From positions 1,612,001-1,676,000 of the forward strand of contig QJPP01000003.1 of assembly GCA_003996215.1 (NCBI GenBank): DNA of 64,000 nucleotides, given 5' to 3'. The notes under the pieces were generated by a model that was not told where the DNA came from, made no database searches, and saw nothing but the letters and a program-made list of their open reading frames with translations. The translations under genes and the position numbers were made by a program. Of this stretch, positions 21,634 through 32,274 are shown in pieces. The stretch is from Jaltomata sinuosa. Its lineage: Eukaryota; Streptophyta; Magnoliopsida; Solanales; Solanaceae. How positions within the stretch are numbered: position 1 is the stretch's first letter; each line of letters starts with the position of its first letter.

Positions 21634-22566
21634 TAGGGGTGGGCATAAATACCGAAAAACTGAAAAACAGGACTGAACCGAACTAATTCAGTTCTTCGAT
21701 TTCGGTTCTTCGGTCCTTCGGTTCGATTTTGGTTCTTTTTTTCAGAAATTTGGTTCTTTGGTTCGGTGTTCGGGTCGCAGTTCTTCGGTGCACCGAAGAA
21801 CTAATTTTTTTAAAAAAGTTTTTAAAAAATATTCTAAATTACATTTAACTCATATTTGGCCCAAAACTTTTCAAGACTAAGTCCATACAACATTATTTTA
21901 TAAATAGTTTTAATTTAATTTTAGTATTTCTAATTTTATATTTAACTGCTTATAAAATTAATTATAATCCAAACGTCCTTAATTCAATTTCAAATAATAT
22001 ATATTTAGTCAATACTAAAATGCATAGAACTACTACTCTAAAGTAGTTCTCAACGCCAAGACTGTAGTTCCTACACCTCATTAATTTTATGTATAGAATG
22101 TGAAGTGGGACAATCTTACAATCAATTTGTTAGGTCTGTTCTTAGATTGCTAAATTGAAGAACTGCATGGCTTGAATACAGCAAATATATACCTCATTTA
22201 TAGGAATTTTGATAGTGGATTCATCACAAATAAGAAGTTTCATATACTTTAAAGTATCCAAATCTTGAGAGAAGCTGTTAATCTCGATCTCGATCCTAAG
22301 CAACGTGCATGTGATTAACAAAGCTAAAGAATCAATTGTATTCAAGAGTTGCAAGTGCTTCAAGAAAATAAGAACATTTTATTTCGTATTCGCACCGAAA
22401 TACCATTTTAGAAACACCGAACCAAACCGAATCGAAGTTGAAAAAAACCAAATCGAACCGAATTAGTTTAGTTCGGTGTTTGGTGTACAATTTTTCAAAA
22501 CTGAAAATCGAAGAACCGAACCAAAATTTAATAAAACTGAACCGAAGAACAAAATGCCCACCCCTA
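21634..22566. mobile_element. hAT-type non-autonomous element inside the LTR, 933 bp
   Basis: The ends TAGGGGTGGGCA and TGCCCACCCCTA are perfect inverted repeats. The flanking octamers GTTTCACA (21626-21633) and GTTTCACT (22567-22574) agree at seven of eight bases, which fits a hAT target duplication. The subterminal regions are rich in GGTTCGGT and ACCGAAC motifs in opposite orientation. Short frames inside (22142-22363 minus, 22438-22689 plus) show no transposase similarity. Confidence 0.92.
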
Positions 22567-22919
22567 GTTTCACTTTTACAGGTTCAGGATTGCGGTGATC
22601 TTCCAACAACTCCTACTTTTGCTTCTATGATGGGAGTTGAGTCTTCTTTATTTTTGTATCATCTTGTAGTAGCTCTTGTACCGGCTTAGACTAGGTTCTA
22701 GGGAGGGCTGTCTTATATTGTAATATTTTTTTTTCGCAAGTTCTTTAAGTCATTTATTTTTTGAAAATTTTGTAAAGGAAGTTTCATGTATTAAAAAGGG
22801 TTTTATTTCATGATTTATTTCTTTTTCTGCATTACCTGTTGGTTCAGGTGGTAAGGGTTCTTCTATCTAAGTAGATCAGAGTAGGTGCCCGCACGACCCC
22901 GTAGTTGGGTCGTGACAAA

Positions 22920-22936
22920 TGGTATCAGAGCCCAGG
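22920..22936 (+). other. Primer-binding site, tRNA-iMet
   Basis: TGGTATCAGAGCCCAGG follows the LTR by two bases. It is complementary to the 3' end of plant initiator tRNA-Met (TGGTATCAGAGCCAGG) apart from one extra C. A gene for that tRNA lies at 9646-9717. Confidence 0.9.
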
Positions 22937-24744
22937 TTACCGATCTCTCAGTACAAGAGTAAAATGTCAAATAGAGTCTCGCGGATTGGTGTGTTGACGT
23001 CCACATCTAATCCTAGGGAAGCTATGAAGCATTCTAGGAAACACTTCTCTTTTTTCATTCCTTTTCGTGCGGTTTCGTTACTTGCTTGTATGGGTTGAGT
23101 CCAATTGGTATCTCAACAAGGTGAAGGATGTCATTGGACTCCGGGTACGATAAACAAGCAAGAAGGATTGGAACTTGGAAGGTTCCAATTGGTATCTGGC
23201 CGGGGAGGCTATGTAAAGGTATGGATGGATCGGCTAATGGTCATCCATGAAGCGAATAAAAAGTAATGGAACTGATTTGATTGACTGTTTAAGCTTGAGA
23301 CTTGAGATTGTGCTTATGTGTATTGATGTTGTTTGAATGACTGCAAATGTGTGGTGTACAATTATTTGATTTGCTGTGAATGTTTTGGTCTGTGAGGAGT
23401 CATAACTTGAATTGGTGTGCTTTGGTTGGTAATTACTTTTTATGTGTACTTAGATTGGTTAGTAAAGTAGTGTTATATTTTGGAAACGGGCTTGCCATTG
23501 GTAAAAATAGTAAGGGGACAAGGCTTACGACTGTAGGAAAACTCCAATATCAGGACAGTCGGGATTGGTTAGGAAGCATGGGGGAAAAGGGCTATCATTA
23601 CTTGATGGCAGAAAATGCGGTAAGAAATTTTTTATGGTAACTCATGATTGTAACTTAAGGAAAAATTATTCCCAACTTGAAAGTTGTGATTATTTTAAAT
23701 GATAAATTGCGATATGCCTTAATTGGAATTGTTTGCATTATATTCGGGTATAGGCTTACCATTTATATAGATGGTAAGGGAACAAAAAAGGATTGTGGAC
23801 TGTAGGGAAGCTCCGATTTTAGGACAGTTGAGACTTGGTTGAGAACCAAGGGAACTAGGGGGTTGTTTATGCTTGATAGCGAAAATGTGTTGTTAAGAAT
23901 AATTGCTTGCATAATCCTCTTGTTGATTTGTGATAATTGATGCTAAGTTTCAGTCTGTGTAGTGTCGGGAATGGTCTTGAGGATTGTTTAAGACCATGGC
24001 AGGATTAACGAGATTAAACAATGTTAACAGGAAAGGGGAATGAGAGAATTTTTCAGAGAATGGTAAATTTTCTGGGCTACTACTTTTGGGGGTTTCCATA
24101 GCAGTGTGCAAGTCGCTATAGCGGGATGGGCAGGGCATAATCCCTGTCCTATTTTTCCTCTGTTCTGTCTTTCATTCTCGGGTCATTTTAAATCACTATT
24201 TGAGCTACAAGCTATTGCAGGAATTATTTAACATCTATGCGCAATAAGAGGAAAGGGTAGATACGATAACCTGGGGTATTGGTGAGATTTGATTTACCAC
24301 TGGTGGGAATAGTCACCTAAGTATAATTTAGCAAAATGACCTGTAATTGACTGAGTAGTGTTGGACATTGCTCATAGGCTTATGTCATGAGGGTGATTTG
24401 GATAGTTTATTATGGACGATCCTTAGTGGTAGGGTCAGTTGAGGGAGTGGGGTTATTTAATGGAGTCTTAAACATTGTTATCCCTCTGGTCGGTTATTAT
24501 AATACTGGTATTACTGCTCATTAAGTGGTGTTGCTCGCTATAGTATTGGTTAGGGTGTAAGTGCCCAGATAGAAATTTCCCTAAGACGAGAGTTGACAAA
24601 AGCCTCAAGCTAGGATGAGTTCCAATAAAAAATTTATTGTTGCGTGGGTTAGAGATACGTGGTGTCTCGGGGCATAGTGTTGAAAAGGTAAGATGATAGT
24701 ATGATATGTGAGGGGCTTAGTACCCGAAGGAAGCTTCCGAGATG
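22937..24744 (+). mobile_element. Gypsy leader and unresolved internal sequence
   Basis: The first 170 bases after the primer site resemble untranslated leaders of plant chromoviruses. Beyond about 23100 I recognise no gag or other domain. Two direct repeats about 264 bp apart (near 23480-23625 and 23745-23900) share the pattern of a GCTT(A/G)CCATT start followed by a TAGG(A/G)AA(A/G)CTCC block. A GTCGCTATAGCGGG motif at 24112 recalls the LTR. The 86-codon plus frame at 23380-23640 has no known domain. This may be retroelement leader plus pieces of older LTRs. Confidence 0.5.
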
Positions 24745-24942
24745 GAGTTCGGGTTAGAAAACTTTCGGTTGAGGAGTTAGAAATCTCGAGCTAGGCTAGT
24801 CTCGGATGAATTCTGAGCAAGGTAAGGTCTAGAAAAATCTGAGTGCGAATTGGGTGTTATATCTTGGGTCGATCTAGTTTTTCCATTCGCCAAGACCTTA
24901 AGGAGTCCGGAGGACTTTTTAAAATCAAATTCGTATAAGTAG
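24745..24942 (+). mobile_element. Truncated gypsy LTR fragment
   Basis: This stretch aligns with 57995-58190 near the start of the right-hand gypsy LTR, with shared blocks TAGGCTAGTCTCG, GTCTAGA(G/A)(T/A)AATCTG, GGACTTTTTA(G/A)AAT and TAAGTAG. It stops abruptly where the Ogre LTR begins at 24943. Confidence 0.75.
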
Positions 24943-27900
24943 TGTCGCGCCCTATTTTGAACTGGCCAAAATATGTTTGCAACATCCGGCTCTTCTACCT
25001 GGTTTTGAAAAAGGGTGTAGAGTCGCCACCTAATCTTTTTAGGAAAAATTAGGGAAAACATTTGTTAATGTAAAACTCTGTTTTTAGTCTGCGAAAAACG
25101 ATGAAATTCTAGGTAAGAGTTTTGGATACTCGAGGAGAAGGTATTAAGCATCCCTCAGAGCCTATCCGAAGATAGTCCTTAAAACTCAACTTTAGAAAAA
25201 TATTTAGGGATATTTGTTTAGCATTACTTATTAAAAGAAGAAAAAATAAAATAAAATATTTTTTAGAGGATGTAATTTTAAATTAAAAAAAATAAATTAA
25301 AATCATTTCTTGTGTTTAAAAGAGAGTATGAGGTATATAAAAGTAAAATATATATATATATATATATACAAAGCGGTATAAAAATGTGAATAAAATTTAA
25401 AGAGTAAAAATATAATATTTTAAAATAGTATAAAATATATAAAAGTGTAGTAGAGTATATATGCATGTAAATAATATATGTGTGGTAATTATAAAATAAA
25501 TGTGCATAAAGAGTATATATATAATGTGTAATAAAAATAATAATTTATAAACATGTGTATATGTAGTGAAAAATAGTATGTGGTAAAAATAGGTGTAGAT
25601 ATGCGTGTGTGTAAAACAGTATGAGTGTAAAAATATGTATGTATGTCAATATGCTCGTATGCATGTATGTAAAAATAAGTATATGTACAATAATATAATT
25701 GTAATATATATATGTGGTAAAGTATATAGAATATAATGGCAATGTAAAAAATATGTTTGTAAAAGTAATAATATATATACCTCATACTTGTAATTTTCTT
25801 TTGGAGAATATTCTGAAATGAGATAACTGTGCGTCAAAAAATTTGTACAAATGATATTAGTAAAATTGAGTTGACAATAATTGATAAGCAGATTTAAAAA
25901 AAAACATTTTTTAGCTTCTCATTTCTAAGTTTTTGTCGGACGATGTAGAAATAACTAATAGTGGAAGAAACACGATATTTTTAATAAAAAAAAGGTACAC
26001 CTCCCAAATTTTATGAATGACAAGAAAGAAATATCTATTTTTTTTCGATTTTTCTAAAGTAACCTTGTGTTAGAAAACGGTGACATGATAATTGTTATTT
26101 TTTAAAGAAAACAATAAACACCTAATACTTAAGGAGAGGGAGAATCCACAAAGGTGGCTATGAGCCTGTAAGAAATCACACAAAGGTACATACAAAGTTA
26201 GCCAATAACAATGTCAACAATAATAATAAATATAAAAGGACGGAGAGAACTAAGAAATATTAGGCTCTTTAAAAGCCCAACTCCTAATATTTGACTCCGA
26301 ATGCGCGTATGGTCTCCAAATAGCTGCTGACCCAAAAGTTTTTGGGTCATAAATGAGTTTCAAAATGAGAACTCCAGCTCTCCGGTTGTTACATGAAAAC
26401 AAAGAAAAGAATAAAGGATTAGAATCAGTTTGAACCGAACAAAAAGAAAGAAGCTTGGCAACATACGTAGCAAGTACATTAGAGAAAGTATGATTCTATA
26501 TTTAACTAAGATGATTCACAACAGCAAGATTAAGTAACATTACTAATAGCATATTTTCCAAGTTATAACTCAACACACATTTAAATACCATAATCGGTTG
26601 AGATTGAGAATCATGTGCGGAAGCCCTCTCTTAAAGAGATCGAACAAGGGGGAGACAAATCAAATATGTTGGGGTGGTTATTCGGGCTAAATCCATAACG
26701 TTTTAAAAGAGTCTCAACTAGGTAACCCAAAATGATCTTGGGAATGGTGGGAAATATACAAAATACTGTTTTCTTGCTAAAAGTTTATGAGGGATCATGT
26801 TTTGACATTTTAAAGTAAAAAGGTGCATAGATAGCCACAAATGGATATAGTGCAGCATACGTGAAACCGAAACACGCAAAAGCTTAAAGGGCATAGTCTC
26901 CATTTCTTTATAACAAAACACATAACTTTTATTTTTCATCATCAATGGCTAATCGAAACCAAAAAAAATGCAGTAGCCCATCTTAGGTGCTAAAGGTTAT
27001 ATGTAAACACTCAAATAAGCATGCAATGATATGGAGATAAACAGATGACACTACCTAAAAGTTTGAAACTTTAAAGCCCTTTTCATGCTATGTTAGTAGC
27101 TGAAAATTCTTGTGAATGCAACCAATAGAGAAATAACTACAGCTACTTGTAATGTTCATAATGGTCCAAAGTTGCATGCTACCACAGTTTTAAACAGACC
27201 ACTAATCCATGCTTTTGAAACTGAAATTGGTAAAGAACTATTACACTTAAAATGGAGAACTTTATGGATATTATTTTTGAACTAAAGACAACTATAAATG
27301 TTTTACAAACACACACCTAATGTGAACAAAACCAAACGACCAAACGCTATTGTCATTTCACCTTTTTGCACTCGGAATCAGCCATCTATAACAACTAATG
27401 CCAAACCAAACAGAATCAATGTTCTATAAAAAATAAAACTAAGCAATACGTAATTAGACGGGATAGGTTTTTCTACACCAGCTTATCTTCCTACTTACTC
27501 CCATATATTAAGACAGGGAAATGTACTTAAGAAATCAAAGGTAAATTAAATCATAAGTTTAATACAAAGTCATGATTTTCATTAAAAGAAAAAAGGGAAG
27601 CTGCCACGTTTTAGGGAAACTTTGTTTTCGGTTCTTTACTTATCATGGACACATTACTACTAAGTGGACATATAAACACTTAAACAATTAAGGGGATTAT
27701 GCTACTTATACCAGTTTAAAGTAGTACACATACATTTATGAGAAAGACTTGGGAGGAAGTTTCAAAATAGTGGCCACAAATAAGCTCAAACAATTAAACC
27801 AAAGTAGCATAATAAGGTATGTTTACGTGCTAGTTAATTCGCGTAGGTTCATTAGGACATGAAATCAGTCCAACAGTTTTGAAGACACATGTATTTCTCA

Positions 27901-30338
27901 ACACTAAAAAATATTTAAAGAAAAACACAGATTTCAGAATCTATGAAACGAGTACCGACAAAGTTAGACAATGAAAATAATCAAATGGAGAATTTTAAAA
28001 CAGAGACACAACAGATGGGTGTATTAAGACTATCGGCAGAATTGGAATACTATTATTTGAAAATAAAGGTACACTTCTCCATTAGTGCATGAATCTCTAC
28101 TTCATAAACTAATCTATAGGCTGTAAATACTTTGTAAACATACCACCTGATGTGAATAAAACTAAAGCCAAAACTATCTTTATTTCACATTTTTGCACCC
28201 GAAATTAAATGGCTGACCCGGCCAACAACTATGTTGAACATATGGTTAAGAAATTAACCAATTTTTTGCTCGTGTGAAGTGATTTAAATTGGTACAACTC
28301 CTAACCATACCACAAACTTGTTCAAACTCATTAGAATTTACCTTAACAGTGAACTCTCAAGCTTATTTAATCATGTTCAAAACTCAAGTTACAACCTATA
28401 TATTCATGTTATCAAACGAACTACTGCTCTTCAAGCATGTAGTGAATCTTAAAGCACCTAGATAATTATTTTTCAAAGCTTAAATCTTGTAGAACTCTTC
28501 TTAAGCTAAGCCAAACGCTGATTTTCATGCAAGTAAACTGCTAGCCTAGAACCTATCAAAATAACCACTGCCATGTACAAGTATCCCGACCCCCAGAAAA
28601 GTTACGATGATCCTGTAATAGCCGGCTGAACATACATCAAGTTTCAAGCCTCTTTCATGCCAAAAGAAGGTTGTCAACACCTTGCTTGCACACAACCAAA
28701 CAACTATATAACTAAACAACTACTGCCACATTCCAATATTCAAATCGGCATCATAGTGACATCAAATAGATAGCTAACCACACTTAAAGGGAAACATCAG
28801 ACTTCATAGACACTTATTTGATGAAGATAACCAAACGGCCAGAAAAACTACTTTCATTTCGCATGTTTGACGCCAAAAATCAGTCAGCTAAAAGACTAAC
28901 ATCCCGACTAAACACACAATTAAAAATTTGCAAAAAACTAAGAGCAGTGTGACTAAGACGGGATAGAATTAACCTTGTGTTGGGCAGCGATTGAGGCCGT
29001 TGAGTGTCGAGTTTCAATCTAGCGACTCCGACTCTGACTCCAATTTCAACTCGAAGTATTCCGAGATGAACAAAAGAGAGGAACAAGTTAGAGAACAAGA
29101 TGAATAAAAATTGAGAGAGACTGTTAGTGATTGTTGGTTGTTTTCTGATGATTAATTGATGCCAATAATGGAAACCCAAGGGTTCCTTTTATAGCCGAAA
29201 TTGAGGGCTCAAACGGTTCTTTCCAAGAATTCAAAATTTAAATTCTTGAAAAGCCAATTTGCAAAGGAAATGATAAAATCAGAGAAAGGAAGGAGATATG
29301 TCTACCTTTTCAGACTGATTTGAAAGAGAAAGTGACGGGTTGGGGGTGTAGAACTCGGACCCATCGAATTAAGCTCGTACCCGTCGGATAACACTTTGAA
29401 TCCGACGGGTCTTTGATTTTCTCCTCCTTTCCGAGGTCTGCAGCCGGCGGCGGGGGGAAGCTTTACAACTTTGATTTTGTGATGTCAAAAGAAAGTGATT
29501 GAGTTTACAGCTATGTAAATCCTTGGAAAAGGGGGGAAGAGCAACGTGAGGTGACGGGAGAGGCGCCGTCGCCGTTTGCCCGCCGGTACGAAGCAAAATT
29601 CGGCGGGTCTTGGAGGTGAGGCGACTAAAAAGGGGTTTGGTGGGGGGGGGGGGCTGTCGGTTTTTGGTTGAAATGGGAGAGAGAAGAGAAATTAAGGGGT
29701 CTGGTGGGTGTTAGGATTAGTTTAGGGGTTTTGGGCCGAGTTAGGAGGAATTGGGTAGTGGGTTAGGAGGTTTTGGGCCGGGTTGATTGAATTAGGCTGA
29801 AAGAAATAAGAATTTGGCCCAAAAATTGATAAATGAATTAGTTTGTAGAAAAATTCAATTTTCCCTAATCGTTTTCTCACTTAATTAATTTAACGATGCT
29901 TCTTTTATCCTAATTAATTTTCCAATACGTATATAAATGACTTAAAATAACTTTAATACGCGTAATTGCAATTCATAATTAATAAAACTATATTTTTGAA
30001 ATATTATAGCGATACGACAAAATTTATTTAGAGTTTGAAATAAAAGTTAATATACTAATATTTTATTAAAAAGAATGAATTATAAAATATTTTTGGGGTA
30101 ATTTTATAAGATACAATGTTATTAGTTATTATTATTTCATACATAGAAAGTAAAGGAAATAACATATATTATTATAAAAAGTAAAGGAAATCATTTTAAA
30201 AATGATTATTGGTGCCAAAATTTATTTAAAACTAATATAAAAATAAGAAAAAAATATTATTTTGGAAAAGTCCTCGGGATTATGAAGCATAGAAAAATTA
30301 ATTATGGGAAAAAGGAGAGCCAAAATTGAGTGTCAACA
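24943..30338 (-). mobile_element. Ogre 3' LTR (left copy), 5,396 bp
   Basis: On the plus strand it runs from TGTCGCGCCCTATTTTGAAC to GAGTGTCAACA. It shares both ends and several internal blocks (GAACTCCAGCTCTCCGG at 26367, GGCAGCGATTGAGGCCGT at 28985, the TATA region at 29187) with the copy at 41908-46931. The 25200-25860 portion is AT-rich and full of TATATA and GTATGT runs unlike the other copy. Minus frames there are low-complexity Tyr/Ile/His translations, not genes. A run of 13 G occurs near 29642. Confidence 0.9.
29187..29194 (-). promoter_or_regulatory. TATA box in the left Ogre LTR
   Basis: The minus strand reads GGCTATAAAAGGAAC, a strong plant TATA box. The identical context is present in the other LTR at 45633. 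Confidence 0.75.
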
Positions 30339-30355
30339 ACTTGCCCCTCTTCGAA
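30339..30355 (-). other. Ogre polypurine tract
   Basis: On the minus strand GAAGAGGGGCAAGT lies directly before the LTR start TGTTGACA. Position and composition fit the plus-strand primer of an LTR retrotransposon. Confidence 0.75.
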
Positions 30356-30543
30356 CAGAGATGATGAAAGAGTCTTTGGGCGAAGACGTTGACGTAAAGC
30401 CAATTTTGTCTTGACTGGAAAAAATCAAATTTTGGAAAGGACATCTCCATTTGGTGGAGCGGTCTTTAATGCAAAAATGAGGATGTTGATAGCATGCATG
30501 CTTATGCTTGATGGAGTTATGATAATGTTTGCTATGATGCAGC

Positions 30544-30850
30544 CTCTGATTGGCGGAGTATGTTTTGCTTGCTAATATACATTTCTCTGATTTGGCAGAG
30601 TGTTGCTGGCTTGTTTATGTACAGGCTCCAATCGTCAGAGCGTCGCCTTGTTTGCTTATGTACAAGCTCCAATCGGCAGAGCGTCATTTTGTTTGATTAT
30701 GTACAAGCTCCAACCGGCAGAGCGTCGTCTTGTTTGCTTATGTACAGCCTCCAATTGGTGGAGTTTTGATGAAGTCAGTCAGCATTCTCCGATTGGCGGA
30801 GTTATTTGACGCAATTAGATGGCAATCTCCGATTGGCGGAGTTATTTGGA
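30544..30850 (-). repeat. Tandem array in the Ogre 3' untranslated region, 41-bp unit
   Basis: CTCC(A/G)ATTGGCGGAG-like cores begin at 30544, 30585, 30626, 30667, 30708, 30749, 30787 and 30827, so there are eight copies of 38 to 41 bp. The core CTCCGATTGGCGGAG is a near-palindrome. Plus frames at 30560-30809 are repeat translations (two overlapping frames), not genes. Confidence 0.92.
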
Positions 30851-31162
30851 AGGAGATAAACTATCCTATTTTCCTATGAGAGCTCTCTATCTTCGATACT
30901 TGATCCGGATCTCGGACGCACCTGCAAAGACATAAATGAAAACCTTTTAAGAATTGTAGGAATCGGGATAAAGTATTTTAAAATAGAGTAGGGGAAGAAT
31001 ATTCGGCTTATGGTGTCGTGATAGACGAAAGATTCCTCCAAACATGTCCATGAGCTTGACTTGACATCATCCTGTCTTGATTCCTATTTTCCTGCGCTCA
31101 AAGAAAAATTCTTAGTTTTGGGAGGGGTGTTGATTTGTGTCGGCTTGTGGACCCTGGCCTTG

Positions 31163-31290
31163 CCGTTAGATTTCTTCAAAACCTCCTCAGCCGCTCGTGA
31201 TTTCCTATTCCAGAGACTCGGTAGGTGGATCCCTTCAAAACCTCCTTGGTTGCTCGCAACTTCCTATTTTGGAGACTCAGTAGGTGGAAA
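31163..31290 (-). repeat. Two copies of a 59-bp repeat
   Basis: TTCAAAACCTCC begins at 31175 and 31234, each followed by GCTCG, TTCCTATT and a GAGACTC(A/G)GTAGGTGG block. Confidence 0.8.
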
Positions 31291-31576
31291 GGCAGTAAAA
31301 TATTTTGAATATATATATATGTATATATTTATTTATTTTTTTTAGAAGAAAAAATAAGTATATTTTGTATATACTAGGCGCATACATATAGTGATTATTC
31401 ATCGTTCCTTAGATTATGACATGTTCTGAAATCCAATCGAGTTTTTCCATTTGTTGAGGACATCCAAATGTACTCTTCTCGTAGCTTCGGATTTTGGTGA
31501 CGCTTCTCTATCTCTTCGTAGATGTTGTGATCACTCTGAAGGTACAAAGAAAGGGGGGGGGGAGGTTTATCCTAAG

Positions 31577-32225
31577 GGTATGACCGAACCTTTTAGGTTG
31601 CCTACGTATCCCCGAATGGGAATCAGGTCTGTACGTAGTTCGGGATATGAAGGAAGAATTCAAAATATGTAATGCATTGACCGAGCCTGACTCAGGCTGC
31701 CTACGTATCCGAACGAAATCAGGTCATGATGTAGTTCGAGTATAATAGGGGAAATGGAAAAGAAAATGCATTGACCGAGCCTGACTCAGGCTGCCTACGT
31801 ATCCAAACGGAATCAGGTCATGGCGTAGTTCAAGTACAATATGGGAAATGGAAAAGAAAATGCATTGACCGAGCCTGACTCAGGCTGCCTACGTATCCAA
31901 ACGGAATTAGGTCATGGCGTAGTTCAAGTACAATATGGGAAATGGAAAAGAAATGCATTGACCGAGCCTGACTCAGGCTGCCTACGTATCCAAACGGAAT
32001 CAGGTCATGGCGTAGTTCAAGTACAATATAGAAAATGAAAAATATGAAATGACCGAATCCGATGAGGGTTGCCTACGTATCCCGCCGTGGAAAGTCAGGT
32101 CAATCGTAGTTCTGAATACATGAAAGATGATATTTTTGGTTTTTCTAAGGGATACCGGACCCGATGTGGGTTGCCTACTTATCCCGCCGTGGGAAGTCAG
32201 GCTAATACGTAGTTCTGTTTACATT
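31577..32225 (-). repeat. Tandem array in the Ogre 3' untranslated region, 93-bp unit
   Basis: Seven units share GACCGA, GCCTACGTATCC, AATCAGGTC and CGTAGTTC. The four central units start at 31681, 31775, 31869 and 31962 and are nearly identical. The outer three are more diverged and read GCCTACGTATCCC with CCGTGG. Arrays in this position are a known trait of Ogre elements and can seed satellites. Confidence 0.92.
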
Positions 32226-32274
32226 AGAGAAAAATGCAAAAAGTACAAGGAAATAACAACTAGTCCCTCTGTCT

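Larger units (their letters stand above)
18894..22917 (+). mobile_element. Ty3/gypsy 5' LTR, interrupted by a hAT element
   Basis: It begins TGTAACGACCTG and ends GGGTCGTGACA, followed directly by a tRNA-Met primer site, so it is the 5' LTR of a plus-strand element. Without the hAT insertion (21634-22566) it is about 3.1 kb. It is related to the LTR at 57944-60197, sharing the GGGTACCACGCCTGGTAC repeats and GCTATAGCGG motifs. It has diverged from that copy, and the flank before it (CTAAT) does not match the flank after 60197. The two are therefore probably not the LTR pair of one element. Confidence 0.85.

Noticed and set aside
25278..25837. Several overlapping Tyr/Ile/His-rich minus frames
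   Set aside because: They lie in an AT-rich, TATATA/GTATGT part of the Ogre LTR and differ in frame without any domain.
30560..30809. Two overlapping plus frames with similar repeats
   Set aside because: The 41-bp array reads open in more than one frame; it belongs to the 3' untranslated region of the minus-strand Ogre.
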